From contig BTTE01000015.1 in NCBI GenBank assembly GCA_036244975.1, positions 1 to 41,473 on the forward strand: 41,473 nt of DNA. Reading direction: 5' to 3'. The DNA is from Sulfidibacterium sp036244975 (GTDB taxonomy: Bacteria; Bacteroidota; Bacteroidia; Bacteroidales; F082). Every line of letters starts with the position of its first letter. Within the stretch, counting starts at the first letter, position 1. The notes below the pieces were generated by a model. The model saw only the letters and a program-made list of their open reading frames with translations, was not told the DNA's origin and made no database searches. Position numbers and translations under genes: made by a program. Shown one piece after another: positions 25,057 through 34,456 of this stretch.

Positions 25057-25608
25057 ATGACTGAAGAAATAATCATAGCGGGTTTTGGAGGACAAGGTGT
25101 TCTTTCGATGGGAAAAATCCTGGCCTACTCGGGAATTATGCAGGACCAGGAAGTTAGCTGGATGCCTTCCTATGGTCCCGAAATGCGCGGCGGCACAGCC
25201 AATGTTACAGTAATTGTCAGTGAAGAACGTATCAGCTCGCCCATACTCCGGGCTTACGATACGGCTATCATCCTGAATCAGCAATCCATGGATAAATTTG
25301 AACCCGAAGTAAAACCCGGGGGCACATTGCTTTATGATCCCAACGGTATATCGCGTCATCCATCGCGCAAGGATATCAACATTTACAAAGTGGAAGGAGC
25401 CAAAAAAGCTGCCGAAATGGGCAACACAAAGATATTCAACATGATTGTGCTGGGCGCCTATCTGAAAATTAAACCCATTGTAAAACTTGAAAATGTTGTG
25501 AAAGGGTTGAAAAAATCCCTGCCCGAACGCCACCACAAACTCATTCCATTAAACGAAGATGCCATTAATCTCGGCATGAAGAGTGTGGAAGTTGTTCAGG
25601 AAGTGTAA
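25057..25608 (+). CDS. 2-oxoacid:ferredoxin oxidoreductase gamma subunit
   Basis: 183 residues. The IIAGFGGQGVLSMGKIL start and MPSYGPEMRGGTANVTVIVS segment are typical of the gamma (CoA-binding, POR_N-like) subunit. It closes the operon, starting 18 bases after the beta gene and followed by a hairpin terminator. Confidence 0.93.
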   Translation: MTEEIIIAGFGGQGVLSMGKILAYSGIMQDQEVSWMPSYGPEMRGGTANVTVIVSEERISSPILRAYDTAIILNQQSMDKFEPEVKPGGTLLYDPNGISRHPSRKDINIYKVEGAKKAAEMGNTKIFNMIVLGAYLKIKPIVKLENVVKGLKKSLPERHHKLIPLNEDAINLGMKSVEVVQEV

Positions 25609-25641
25609 GCCTTATTTTCCAAGATTAACCCGTATAAAGTT

Positions 25642-25672
25642 AAAGCCGATCTTTTTGAAGCCGGCTTTTTTT
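25642..25672. terminator. intrinsic terminator after the oxidoreductase operon
   Basis: AAAGCCG pairs with CGGCTTT around a 13-base loop, followed by T's. It lies between the operon and the convergent porin gene. Confidence 0.75.
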
Positions 25673-25731
25673 GTTCTCCTGGCGAACAGGAAACCGGTTT
25701 GGTTAACCCGGAAAGGCCATCACTTTCCAAA

Positions 25732-27666
25732 TCAATTGTACAATTTCCATCTAATGCCTAGGTAAAACCCGGCATCGGCACCGGGGTATCCGGGCGAATT
25801 ATAGTAGTGATAATTTTTACCCAAAAGGCCCGGCATATTTTTCTCCTGTATAAAGAAGCGGAAACTTTTTATTTTCATCGAAGCATACACATCCAAATAG
25901 AGATAATCTCCTATTTTCTTGACATGTTGGGTATAGAATGCCCGTAACTCCGGCATATAAGCATCGGCATAATAGCTGGTAAAATAGGAAAGCTGAACGC
26001 CGGTTTGCAAACGGGCAGCCCCTTTAAAAATCCATTTTTTAAAAAATAAATTCATCTTCCCCGTCAGCAAAGGTAAATGCAGAAAAGCAGCCATGGAGGT
26101 GGTCTGATAAACCGCCCGCAGGTTAATGCCAAAATAATGCAAAGGAATGGTGCCATCTGCGTATATCTGCAATACACTTCCCGGATTAGCAGCCTGATGG
26201 GGGGAGACCGAATCATCGAAATAAGTGTAATTTCCCAGCGACCGGAACGTGGCTCCGGTTCGGATAAATTTATACCGGTATTCGCCCGTAAAGCGGAAAA
26301 TCCGCTCCTTTCGCAGACTTAGTTTCCAGTTGAAACGTCTTGAACTGTATTGTGAAAAATACCAGGCGGGCTTTCTGTTGGCAAACATCACACTGAAATA
26401 AAGTTGCCCGATATTTCTCTCCACCGACCCGAGATATTGCAGCAGACTTCCCTCAATTTTCAAATCGCCGCTGTTGTATCCTCCCAAAACCATTTCCGCG
26501 GAAGCATCCAAGAAGCTGCGCTGAAAAAGTCTTAACGCTATTCCTCCAAAGGGAATGAGCTGATTGTTAATATATTTCGCCGAATTATAAGGAAGCACCT
26601 GTACAATATGATCATAATTTGCTCCGAAATAAGCACGGAAAACCTGGCTGAGTTTGTCCTGATTATATGCCAGAGAAGACCAAAGAAGACGGTTCCTGAT
26701 TTTAAGCTGATACACAGAATCATAAGTATTTATGGTATCGAAAATAGGAGGAAAATTTCTATAAAACAGGGTATCAGCTGCTTTCTGATCTGTGTAAACC
26801 ATCTGGTTCCTTTGGTACAGAAAAGAATAAGCAATACTCCCGCCTGCAAGTTTTCGCGGAGTTGAATCTTTCCGCATGCCGGGCTTTTGCAGGTTGAAAT
26901 ACTGCTCCACATAAAACCCGGACGCTTTCACCCTGTTTTGTGCCGTTTTTAGTCCGACCGGAATAACTCTTCGGTCTTTCTCAAGATTTTTGGTAAAAAG
27001 ACTATCCGCGGTAATCCCCCCGTTTTCATGGACAATTACCTTATTATGCAAATAATTCCCGATAATACCATAACGCTTATTTTTCGTATGATAGCGGCTT
27101 GTAAAATAGACATAATTATCACTTGACTTACTGTTGAAATAACTTCCCGGAGCATTTATGATATACAAATCCACGCCAAAAGTAAACTGCTGAGACATTT
27201 TCCGGGAAAAGGTTACCCCAAGGTTCTGTTCTTTTGCCGGCCCCATAACATACCGCAACCCTGTATAGGGACGCATAAGCTTGTAATACCTCACCTGATT
27301 GTTATAATGCATATAAGGTGCAAAGGCACGGGATTTCGTTACATAGCCCACGGAAGCGGAAGGCGAAAAAACTCTGTTATAGGAAGCAAGCCCTATATTA
27401 CTCAGGGTATTAAACATACGGTTCCCCGCTTCAATGGGGTCATACTGGTGAAGAAAGGTGAGGGTGGTATCCACGTAGGTAAGTTTACCCGCCTTCAGAC
27501 TGTCCAGCGAGCCGGTAAAATAATAAACCGCGGCACTGTCCGGTTTCAACTGCGTGGTGTCTTGGGAAATAATGGCGGAATCGCTTTGGGCCGCAACAGG
27601 TGTTACCTGCATATAAATCAGCACAAAAAGAAACAGAAAATAAAATTTTCCCCTGGAGACAGTCAC
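25732..27666 (-). CDS. putative outer-membrane porin (Porin_10-type beta-barrel)
   Basis: 644 residues from a GTG start; no in-frame ATG lies upstream or near. A signal peptide (FYFLFLFVLIYMQ, cleavage after VAAQ) is followed by a short Asp/Ser-rich segment and then a long series of alternating strands with many Tyr and Phe residues at strand ends (for example YGIIGNYLHNKVIVHENG), ending in the aromatic strand YLGIRWKLYN suited to outer-membrane insertion. The opening YDPIEAGNRMFNTLSNIG is characteristic of the Bacteroidota putative porin family PF14121. Substrate unknown. A TAATTTTG -7 box lies about 30 bases upstream. Confidence 0.82.
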   Translation of the reverse strand: MTVSRGKFYFLFLFVLIYMQVTPVAAQSDSAIISQDTTQLKPDSAAVYYFTGSLDSLKAGKLTYVDTTLTFLHQYDPIEAGNRMFNTLSNIGLASYNRVFSPSASVGYVTKSRAFAPYMHYNNQVRYYKLMRPYTGLRYVMGPAKEQNLGVTFSRKMSQQFTFGVDLYIINAPGSYFNSKSSDNYVYFTSRYHTKNKRYGIIGNYLHNKVIVHENGGITADSLFTKNLEKDRRVIPVGLKTAQNRVKASGFYVEQYFNLQKPGMRKDSTPRKLAGGSIAYSFLYQRNQMVYTDQKAADTLFYRNFPPIFDTINTYDSVYQLKIRNRLLWSSLAYNQDKLSQVFRAYFGANYDHIVQVLPYNSAKYINNQLIPFGGIALRLFQRSFLDASAEMVLGGYNSGDLKIEGSLLQYLGSVERNIGQLYFSVMFANRKPAWYFSQYSSRRFNWKLSLRKERIFRFTGEYRYKFIRTGATFRSLGNYTYFDDSVSPHQAANPGSVLQIYADGTIPLHYFGINLRAVYQTTSMAAFLHLPLLTGKMNLFFKKWIFKGAARLQTGVQLSYFTSYYADAYMPELRAFYTQHVKKIGDYLYLDVYASMKIKSFRFFIQEKNMPGLLGKNYHYYNSPGYPGADAGFYLGIRWKLYN

Positions 27667-27694
27667 AATTGGTATATGTTTATATTTCGATGGC

Positions 27695-27702
27695 CAAAAT
27701 TA
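27695..27702 (-). promoter_or_regulatory. -7 box (TAATTTTG) for the porin gene
   Basis: Minus-strand TANNTTTG match about 28 bases before the GTG start; no clear -33 partner. It falls in the short gap after aroC. Confidence 0.45.
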
Positions 27703-27714
27703 GGGAAAAAGGAG

Positions 27715-28815
27715 TTAAATCTTGTGAAATATCGATTTAATGTCGGAGAGTTTGCCCCGCAGCAGATGGTCGGCCAATACCAGTGCAGCCATGGCTTCCA
27801 CAATGGGCACCGCACGCGGCACAACAGTAACATCATGGCGGCCTTTGCCTTCGAGGATAATCTCGTTTCCTTCGTTATCAAAAGAAGGCTGGCTTTTCAT
27901 AATGGTAGCAATAGGTTTAAAAGCCACCTTAAAAAAGATATCATTCCCATTGGAAATACCACCCTGGATACCCCCCGACCGGTTCGTTTGCGTAGTAAGC
28001 CGTTTCCCCAGCTTCACAAATAAATCGTTGTGTTCGGAACCTTTCATGCGGGCAGCTGAAAATCCGGAGCCAATTTCAAAACCTTTCACCGCATTGATAC
28101 TTAGCATAGCTTTTCCAAGGTCGGCATGAAGCTTGTCAAAAACCGGTTCGCCCAATCCCACAGGAACATTTTTGGCAACACACGAAATGGTTCCGCCCAG
28201 CGTATCCCCCTCTTTGGCAGTCTTTTCCAGAAGATGCAACATTTCATCTGACGTTTTTTTATCCGGACAGCGCATGGGTGATTCTTCTGTTTTGGACAAA
28301 TCAAGCGTATTATAATCTCCCGGAAGGGACACCTCCCCTATGCTATGTACAAAAGCCGTAATTTCAATACCGGCTTCTTTCAGCAACATTTTAGCAAAAG
28401 CGCCGGCCACCACGCGGGCTATGGTTTCGCGTGCCGACGAACGTCCACCGCCACGATAATCACGAAAACCGTACTTTTTCTCATAAGTGTAATCGGCATG
28501 CGAAGGGCGGTAAGCTTTTTTGAGATGCGAATAGTCAGTCGAATGTTGATCTTTGTTCCACACCAAAAAGCCAATGGATGTGCCGGTGGATTTTCCCTCA
28601 AAAATACCGGAAAGCACCTCCAGCCCGTCAGGCTCCTGCCTGGCTGTAACCCACTTTGACTGTCCGGGACGCCTTCTTTCCAACTCTTTTTGTACAAAGT
28701 CCAAATCAATATTCACACCGGCCGGGAAGCCATCTATCACTCCTCCAATGGCTTTCCCATGCGACTCGCCAAAACTCGTAAGCCGTAAAATTTTCCCAAA
28801 ACTATTCCCTGGCAT
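27715..28815 (-). CDS. aroC: chorismate synthase
   Basis: 366 residues. Converts EPSP to chorismate, the last step of the shikimate pathway, using reduced FMN. Signature stretches are all present: LRLTSFGESHGKAIGGVIDG at the start, DYRGGGRSSARETIARV in the middle, and the GGIQGGISNG and RHDVTVVPRAVPIVEAM regions near the end. Full length. No other aromatic pathway gene is adjacent. Confidence 0.97.
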   Translation of the reverse strand: MPGNSFGKILRLTSFGESHGKAIGGVIDGFPAGVNIDLDFVQKELERRRPGQSKWVTARQEPDGLEVLSGIFEGKSTGTSIGFLVWNKDQHSTDYSHLKKAYRPSHADYTYEKKYGFRDYRGGGRSSARETIARVVAGAFAKMLLKEAGIEITAFVHSIGEVSLPGDYNTLDLSKTEESPMRCPDKKTSDEMLHLLEKTAKEGDTLGGTISCVAKNVPVGLGEPVFDKLHADLGKAMLSINAVKGFEIGSGFSAARMKGSEHNDLFVKLGKRLTTQTNRSGGIQGGISNGNDIFFKVAFKPIATIMKSQPSFDNEGNEIILEGKGRHDVTVVPRAVPIVEAMAALVLADHLLRGKLSDIKSIFHKI

Positions 28816-28831
28816 ATCAAATATTATGTAT

Positions 28832-28839
28832 TAATTTTG
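28832..28839 (+). promoter_or_regulatory. -7 box (TAATTTTG) before the lipoprotein gene
   Basis: TANNTTTG match 58 bases before the ATG at 28898. No TTTG at the expected distance upstream. Confidence 0.35.
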
Positions 28840-28897
28840 TAAAAGTAAAATAAATAAATTAAAGCAGAATCATCAATCAAAATCTAAGCCAAAACAG

Positions 28898-29566
28898 ATG
28901 AATAATTCGATGAAATTAGTATTGCTACTTGCCACAGGCATTTTTTTCAGTTCATGCAATAAAATAAAGAATAGCGACCCCTATTACAAAATCAGCGACC
29001 AGTTTAAGCAATATTGCCAGTTTCAGAAGCAGAGCAAATGGACTTACCAGAATGACAGCACCAAAAGCCTGCATAGCCTTACCATCTCTGATATGTCGTC
29101 CTACATTGGCTTTCACAGCCCCAACAATGTTGCCGGCGCTTACAGCTTTGATGCCGTTAGCATGATTTACGACACTGCTACCGATTTAAACATTGCAAAA
29201 AGCGCCATCAATGCCGGTAACCCTTCGACAGGAAGCGGTAAAATGCATGACTTGTACTGGCTTTTTTATAAAAACGGCAACTATCTGCTGGCCTTTGCTC
29301 CCGGTTTTCCGATGGGCGTTGAACAACGACTGGGAAACAATCCCGGAATTTATACCAATCTGCAAAAACTGAGCAACTTTACGTTAAATGGTAAAGATTA
29401 TACTGATGTATATCACACTGCTGTGAAAAAGACGGAAGGAACGCCCGACACTGTCCGCTATCAATTCTATTTTGCACCTCATTACGGACTGATTAAATGG
29501 ACACGGCGGGTGAACGGTCATGTTGCAAGCTACAGTCTGGTTCAGTCAAACCTGATTCAAAAGTAA
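28898..29566 (+). CDS. lipoprotein of unknown function
   Basis: 222 residues. The signal peptide ends in lipobox FSSC (Cys near residue 20), so it should be lipid-anchored. The mature part has no recognised domain; it starts with polar residues and contains a strand-rich C-terminal half (DTVRYQFYFAPHYGLIKWTR, then a short SYSLVQ strand) resembling small beta-sandwich or lipocalin-like lipoproteins of Bacteroidota. That likeness is only impressionistic. Single gene. Confidence 0.7.
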   Translation: MNNSMKLVLLLATGIFFSSCNKIKNSDPYYKISDQFKQYCQFQKQSKWTYQNDSTKSLHSLTISDMSSYIGFHSPNNVAGAYSFDAVSMIYDTATDLNIAKSAINAGNPSTGSGKMHDLYWLFYKNGNYLLAFAPGFPMGVEQRLGNNPGIYTNLQKLSNFTLNGKDYTDVYHTAVKKTEGTPDTVRYQFYFAPHYGLIKWTRRVNGHVASYSLVQSNLIQK

Positions 29567-29689
29567 TGTTACGCTAATTCCGGAAGACAGGTCTTCTTGA
29601 CCGTTCGAAACGGTAAAAGCAGTTGGTGGATTAATTATCCCAAATAACATCATGTGATCTGCCATAATCCGTAGTCCCGTCATAAATTG

Positions 29690-29697
29690 TATCTTTG
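29690..29697 (+). promoter_or_regulatory. -7 box (TATCTTTG) for the GT25-like gene
   Basis: Exact TANNTTTG match 36 bases before the ATG at 29734; no clear -33 element. Confidence 0.5.
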
Positions 29698-29733
29698 CCG
29701 CGATGAAAAGGCCTGCCCGATAAGCTATGGAAT

Positions 29734-30498
29734 ATGGTTAGCACGTTGAAAATAGACGGAATTTATGTAATCCATGCCCTGAAAGGATACGAGCTTCACG
29801 GAAAGCGCGTTACAAACCTGTTCAGGGAACACAACCTGAATTTTGAATTTGTTACCGATGGAGATCCTAAGTTTTTTAATAAAGATATTCTAAAAAAATA
29901 TTTTATCCCGAATATCTCTGTGAAAATGACGGCTGGCACCCTCTCCTGCACGCTGAACCATATTCTTGCTTACGAGAAAATGGTGAAAAGGAAAAACCAA
30001 TATGCCCTTATCTTTGAAAACGACCCGTTTTTTCTCGGAGACTTCACCACAGGCCTCAACAAAATGGCGGATGAAATCAATAACTTAGAAAAAGGTTTTC
30101 TCATCTCGCTGGAGAACAGTGCCCTCAGGTTCCCATCATTTTGGGAGACGAGAGGCGGCAAACATCTGTTCCGGGCGACAACACAACGAATGGCCGGTGC
30201 TTATCTTATTGATTTGGAAGGGGCCAAAAACATTCTCAACGATATAAAACAGCACAAATGCGATGAAGTCATCGACTGGTGGCACAACACACTCGTTGAA
30301 AGGGGCGTTGTGAAAATGTACTGGGCACACCCGCCATTGGTTGAGCAGGGATCGCACAACGGGAGTTTAAGCTCGACAATCTCCAGTAAACCGAAAAGTG
30401 TCATTCGCCAGTTTCAATGGAACATACAAAAAATTTACAAAACTTATTTCCGCCGGTTGTTTAGAGACAAACGAGTGATTCAGGACAAGCATTCCTGA
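29734..30498 (+). CDS. glycosyltransferase family 25-like protein
   Basis: 254 residues. The order of motifs fits the LPS-type GT25 family: IDGIYVIHALKGYELHGKRV at the start, TLSCTLNHILAYEKMV (the usual 'GCFLSH..W' region), LIFENDPFF where relatives have an EDD metal motif, AGAYLIDLEGAKNIL, and the CDEVIDWWH segment. No signal peptide. It likely adds a sugar to lipopolysaccharide or another surface glycan. It stands alone, away from the polysaccharide genes at the window start. The END in place of EDD is worth noting but keeps two acidic residues. Confidence 0.75.
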   Translation: MVSTLKIDGIYVIHALKGYELHGKRVTNLFREHNLNFEFVTDGDPKFFNKDILKKYFIPNISVKMTAGTLSCTLNHILAYEKMVKRKNQYALIFENDPFFLGDFTTGLNKMADEINNLEKGFLISLENSALRFPSFWETRGGKHLFRATTQRMAGAYLIDLEGAKNILNDIKQHKCDEVIDWWHNTLVERGVVKMYWAHPPLVEQGSHNGSLSSTISSKPKSVIRQFQWNIQKIYKTYFRRLFRDKRVIQDKHS

Positions 30499-30582
30499 GA
30501 AAAACGGGATTTGCCGGAATTGCCCCCATAAAAAAGTTTAACGACCGGCCTGTTTTTTCATGGGGATACGTTTTAGGGATTG

Positions 30583-30766
30583 TTACGAAATAACCAATCC
30601 GTTTCGACTCGTTCTTTTGCACTTTTTCTTCGTTGCAAAAGTTTTAAATTCACCCTGTGAAATATTAGCTTTGCTATTTCACGGGGTAAACAGTGGCTAT
30701 TCGCAACTTTTGCGCCTTGAAAAAGCACAAAATTACTTCGCCGATTCCAAATACGTTATTTCATAA
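30583..30766. repeat. 184-base imperfect foldback (nested inverted repeat)
   Basis: Four nested pairs share nearly one centre: TTACGAAATAAC (30583) with GTTATTTCATAA (30755), CTTTTTC (30622) with GAAAAAG (30719), GCAAAAGTT (30635) with AACTTTTGC (30705), and ACCCTGTGAAATA (30652) with TATTTCACGGGGT (30675). The transcript would fold into one long hairpin. It has no coding potential I can recognise. It could be a MITE-like element, an RNA or a complex terminator. The rest of the gap 30499-30863 holds only a TATTTTTG -7 box at 30809-30816 before the MFS gene. Confidence 0.7.
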
Positions 30767-30863
30767 TAAACCCCTCGTTGTCGGAAGCCTCTCGCTAAAG
30801 TAAAGAAATATTTTTGATTACGCAGGAAAAGTATGAGCCGGAAATTCTTATTTTCGCTTAACG

Positions 30864-32102
30864 ATGCAAAAGATTGAGAAAAACGGGCAGTATTACAAAT
30901 TCGGACTTTACGGGTTTTTAAAAAACCTGCGCTTTTACGAGTCGTTTCTCATCCTTTTTTTTCTTGAAAAAGGCATCGATTATATCAAAATCGGGCTACT
31001 TTATTCGGTTCGGGAAATAACGATCATGCTGTTTGAAATTCCCAGTGGGCTTGTGGCCGATGTTCTCGGAAGAAAAAAAACACTCATTGCCTCTTTTCTA
31101 GTTTACATACTTTCATTTGTTACTTTTTATTTTTCCAGCCATTTTGCCCTCCTGCTCTTCGCCATGATGTTGTTTGCCCTGGCTGATGCTTTTCGTTCGG
31201 GAGTTCACAAAGCCATGATTTTCCAGTATTTAAAGCGTCAGGGAAGGATAAACCAAAAGACTGATTATTATGGACATACGCGTTCGTGGTCGCAGACAGG
31301 CTCGGCCATAGCTTCCATCAGTGCGGGAGCTATGGTTTTTTATTACGGCAGCTACCGAATTATCTTTGCCTTCTCGGTCATCCCCTATTTTATCGACATG
31401 TTGTTGATATGGTCGTATCCCGGCTACCTTGATGGCGAATTTGATAAACAGAAAGAGGAAAGCGTCCGTGAAAAATTCCAGGAAGTTTGGATCGCTATTA
31501 TTGTGAGTCTCAAAGAGTTCAGCCTGCTGCGTATTCTTACCAGTCTGTCGCTGCATACCGGCTATTACAAAGCTGTAAAGGATTACATCCAACCGGTTAT
31601 GGTGAGCCTTGCCATAACCCTTCCCTGGCTTACGCCCATGAAAGAAAAGCAAAAGAGTGCGCTCGTGGTGGGTGTTATCTACTTTTTTCTTTACCTGCTG
31701 ACGGCGCAGGCCTCACGTTCTTCCGGTCGATTTCTAAAAAGATTTACCCATTACAGTCGCCCCATGAACCTCACCATGTTTGCCGGCATTGTGCTGGGCA
31801 TAGCAGCGGGCATTTTTTATCTGCTTCACTGGTACGCCCTTTCCATTCTCGGCTTTGTGATGATTATGTTTAATGAAAATCTCAGGAAGCCTATTGGTGT
31901 AACTTTCGTTACCGAAGAATCAGACGGCAAAGCCACCGCATCCGTCCTCTCCATACAGTCGCAGGCACAATCTTTTTTTGCCGCCATCACTGCCCTGGTT
32001 ATTGGCTGGGGAGCGCAGTTGGGAGGTCCGGGAACAGGGATTATTTTCGGCAGCAGCCTCCTTATCCTGCTCCTTCCGTTCTATCTCCTGAAAAAAAATT
32101 AG
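30864..32102 (+). CDS. MFS transporter
   Basis: 412 residues with about 12 membrane segments. The first half has the MFS signature between helices 2 and 3 (EIPSGLVADVLGRKKTLIAS) and a central loop rich in charged residues (FDKQKEESVREKF). The C-terminal half contains the NENLRKPIGVTFV stretch typical of the group of Bacteroidota/Firmicutes MFS proteins annotated as tetracycline- or multidrug-like exporters. Substrate unknown. A TATTTTTG -7 box lies at 30809-30816. The patatin gene follows after 46 bases and may be co-transcribed. Confidence 0.85.
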   Translation: MQKIEKNGQYYKFGLYGFLKNLRFYESFLILFFLEKGIDYIKIGLLYSVREITIMLFEIPSGLVADVLGRKKTLIASFLVYILSFVTFYFSSHFALLLFAMMLFALADAFRSGVHKAMIFQYLKRQGRINQKTDYYGHTRSWSQTGSAIASISAGAMVFYYGSYRIIFAFSVIPYFIDMLLIWSYPGYLDGEFDKQKEESVREKFQEVWIAIIVSLKEFSLLRILTSLSLHTGYYKAVKDYIQPVMVSLAITLPWLTPMKEKQKSALVVGVIYFFLYLLTAQASRSSGRFLKRFTHYSRPMNLTMFAGIVLGIAAGIFYLLHWYALSILGFVMIMFNENLRKPIGVTFVTEESDGKATASVLSIQSQAQSFFAAITALVIGWGAQLGGPGTGIIFGSSLLILLLPFYLLKKN

Positions 32103-32148
32103 CATGCTCTAATTTCCCGTTTATTGTATTTTTATCAAAATTTAATTT

Positions 32149-33015
32149 ATGAAAAGACTGGCTATTGCTTTAGGAGGTGGTGGAGCCCGCGGACTGGCTC
32201 ACGTCGGAGTTTTGCGTGTTCTCGAGAAAGAAAAAATTCCCATTGCCCGGATCTCGGGTTGCAGCATGGGAGCCATGGTAGGCGGTGCTTATGCACTTTA
32301 TCAAAATGCCGATGCTGTGGAAGAGCTAACCTATCATTTTATCGAACATCCCGTTTTTGAAGGATTTAATTTTGACGATTTTGCAGCCATCGACAAAAGT
32401 GGTAAAGACCTGAAAAGCAAAGTCATTTCGGTAATGGGGCGTATCAGGGTCGGACTATCACTATTTAAAACCCTGGCTAACCCCAGTATTTATGATGTTG
32501 AGCTGGCCGAAAAAGCCTACCACAATTATCCAGACCATCTCATCGAAGAGCTCCCGATTCGTTTTTCCGCCATTACCAGCGATCTGCTCACAGGAGAAGA
32601 AGTTTTGCTTAAAAAGGGGAGTCTTCGTCTTGCCATTCGTGCCAGCTCATCCATTCCGGGGTATCTGCCACCGGTAAAATGGGGAAAATACTTACTGGTA
32701 GATGGTGGCGTTTCCAATCTCATTCCCACACAATATTTCAGAAAATCTGAAAACGAACTGATTATCGGTGTGGATGTGAGCCGTTCTATCAAAGACCGCG
32801 TCGATTTAAAAAGCGGTGTTGACATCATGCAACGGGCTGAGAATATCCGGAATTATCACCTTACCAAACTGAAAGTCCGTAATGCCGATAAAGTCATCAG
32901 TTGCCGTATGGGCGATATCTCATGGGCTGATTTCAAACAAACGGCAAACATCATAAAGTCCGGTGAAAAAGCTGCCCTGCGGCTGCTCCCGTGGTTAGAA
33001 AAACATTTGGATTAA
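32149..33015 (+). CDS. patatin-like phospholipase (RssA/YlbK type)
   Basis: 288 residues. The catalytic dyad of the patatin fold is clear: oxyanion motif GGGGARG (residues 9-15), nucleophile Ser 39 in GCSMG, and Asp 185 in VDGG. No signal peptide, so it acts in the cytoplasm or at the inner face of the membrane as a lipid acyl hydrolase. The stop overlaps the stop of the convergent helicase gene by 4 bases, with no room for a terminator between them. Confidence 0.92.
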   Translation: MKRLAIALGGGGARGLAHVGVLRVLEKEKIPIARISGCSMGAMVGGAYALYQNADAVEELTYHFIEHPVFEGFNFDDFAAIDKSGKDLKSKVISVMGRIRVGLSLFKTLANPSIYDVELAEKAYHNYPDHLIEELPIRFSAITSDLLTGEEVLLKKGSLRLAIRASSSIPGYLPPVKWGKYLLVDGGVSNLIPTQYFRKSENELIIGVDVSRSIKDRVDLKSGVDIMQRAENIRNYHLTKLKVRNADKVISCRMGDISWADFKQTANIIKSGEKAALRLLPWLEKHLD

Positions 33016-34445
33016 TCAAAAAATTCCGGATTGAAATTCGCAAGAAACACTTTTTCCGTGGCTCTTGTAAAAGCGGTATAGAGCCACCGAAGATATTCCG
33101 TATTTAACTGTTCTTTATTCACATACCCCTGATCCACGAAAACAACCGGCCACTGTCCTCCCTGCGTTTTATGGCAGGTAATTGCGTAGGCATATTTCAC
33201 ATGAAGCGCATTGAAATAGGGATCTTTTTTGACCGCCTCCAACCGTTTCCTGCGTTGGGGAATCGACATGTAATCCAATGATACTTCATCAAACAGCCGG
33301 CGCTGTTCTTCAGCAGAAATGTCCGGGCCCGGTGACGAAAGCGTCTCCAACAGTAGTTTTACGGTAAGCTCTTTTTCTTCCGGATAATCGGACAGTCGAA
33401 TTTCCGCCTCAGCAAACCGGAAACCGTATATCTCCTCCAAATGATTTATCCGCACAACATAGGCCAGGTCGCCATTAGCAATAAAACCGGCCTTTGATTC
33501 AGGCGAAAGCCAGAAATAGTTATTTTTCACCACCATTATCTTATCCCCCGCTTCCAAAACCGACTCCCTGAGCTGTATTCGGCTGCGTATCTGCTCGTTG
33601 TAAAGATTGGCGCTTTTGTTACTGCGGGTAATCACAATGCTGCCTGTATCTTCGTTTCCCGAAAAGGCCGTTTGCATCAAATCCTCCAGCATGTATCCAT
33701 CCTCAATAATCCGGACATCATGCTCAAAATTCTGCTGTAAAAAGAAAGGCGGCTCAGCCGCATCTTCTTCAATTTTGCTTCGCAGAAAAGTAGCCGATTT
33801 CAAAATCCCCGAATCCAGTGCCTGGCGCATAACCTCCCTCATTTCAAAAGAAAAAGCCGTCAGGTTAAAAGCGTTCCGCAAATAATCGGGATCCAACGCA
33901 GGGCTAATATCCAGTCCCACCGGAGGAAGCTGTGCCGTATCGCCCACAAGCAGTAATTTATTTCCGCTTTGCGCAAAAACAAACTGCATCAAATCGTCCA
34001 GCAAACTACCTGCCGACTCCACCATACCTTTGTCCGGCGAATAATCGCTAATCATGGAAGCTTCATCGACGATAAAAACTGTATTTTGCATTTTGTTTTG
34101 CGAGAGAATGAGCTTCCGACGGCCATCTTTTTGCGTAACCGGGCGATAAATACGTCGATGAATCGTATAAGCGGAAAAGCTCGTGTATTGTGCCAGCACC
34201 TTGGCAGCCCTTCCCGTGGGAGCCATCAGTACAAATTTCCGGCCGGTTTCGTGGAGAAGGTTCACAAAAGCGCTCACCAGACTGGTTTTACCCGTTCCGG
34301 CGTAACCTTTCAGTAAATACATAGGATTGGGTTTCCGGCTGATACCAAAGGCCGCGATATGGCAAATAGCCAGTTGCTGGTCGCCGGTAGGCTCATAATG
34401 AAAATGGCGGCGAATACCCTTAATTTCCTGTTCAACAGCAGTCAT
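33012..34445 (-). CDS. RecD/Dda-like superfamily 1 DNA helicase
   Basis: 477 residues. Walker A GYAGTGKTS (about 47-55), Walker B FIVDEASMI, motif III LLVGDTAQLPPVG, and the C-terminal UvrD_C_2-type motif YAITCHKTQGGQWP followed by WLYTAFTRATEKV. No nuclease domain and no RecB/RecC partner nearby, so it resembles the short stand-alone 5'-3' helicases of Bacteroidota used in repair or recombination. It is 11 bases downstream of the TamL gene on the same strand and may share its transcript. Confidence 0.9.
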   Translation of the reverse strand: MTAVEQEIKGIRRHFHYEPTGDQQLAICHIAAFGISRKPNPMYLLKGYAGTGKTSLVSAFVNLLHETGRKFVLMAPTGRAAKVLAQYTSFSAYTIHRRIYRPVTQKDGRRKLILSQNKMQNTVFIVDEASMISDYSPDKGMVESAGSLLDDLMQFVFAQSGNKLLLVGDTAQLPPVGLDISPALDPDYLRNAFNLTAFSFEMREVMRQALDSGILKSATFLRSKIEEDAAEPPFFLQQNFEHDVRIIEDGYMLEDLMQTAFSGNEDTGSIVITRSNKSANLYNEQIRSRIQLRESVLEAGDKIMVVKNNYFWLSPESKAGFIANGDLAYVVRINHLEEIYGFRFAEAEIRLSDYPEEKELTVKLLLETLSSPGPDISAEEQRRLFDEVSLDYMSIPQRRKRLEAVKKDPYFNALHVKYAYAITCHKTQGGQWPVVFVDQGYVNKEQLNTEYLRWLYTAFTRATEKVFLANFNPEFFD

Positions 34446-34456
34446 ATCAGATAAAG

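Noticed and set aside
29588..29613. Two short perfect hairpins (GAAGAC-AG-GTCTTC and CCGT-TCGAA-ACGG) after the lipoprotein gene
   Set aside because: No T-run follows and the stems are only 4-6 bases, so they are not convincing as a terminator.
33012..33015. Four-base overlap of convergent stop codons (patatin and helicase)
   Set aside because: Common in compact bacterial genomes; no sign of a special function.
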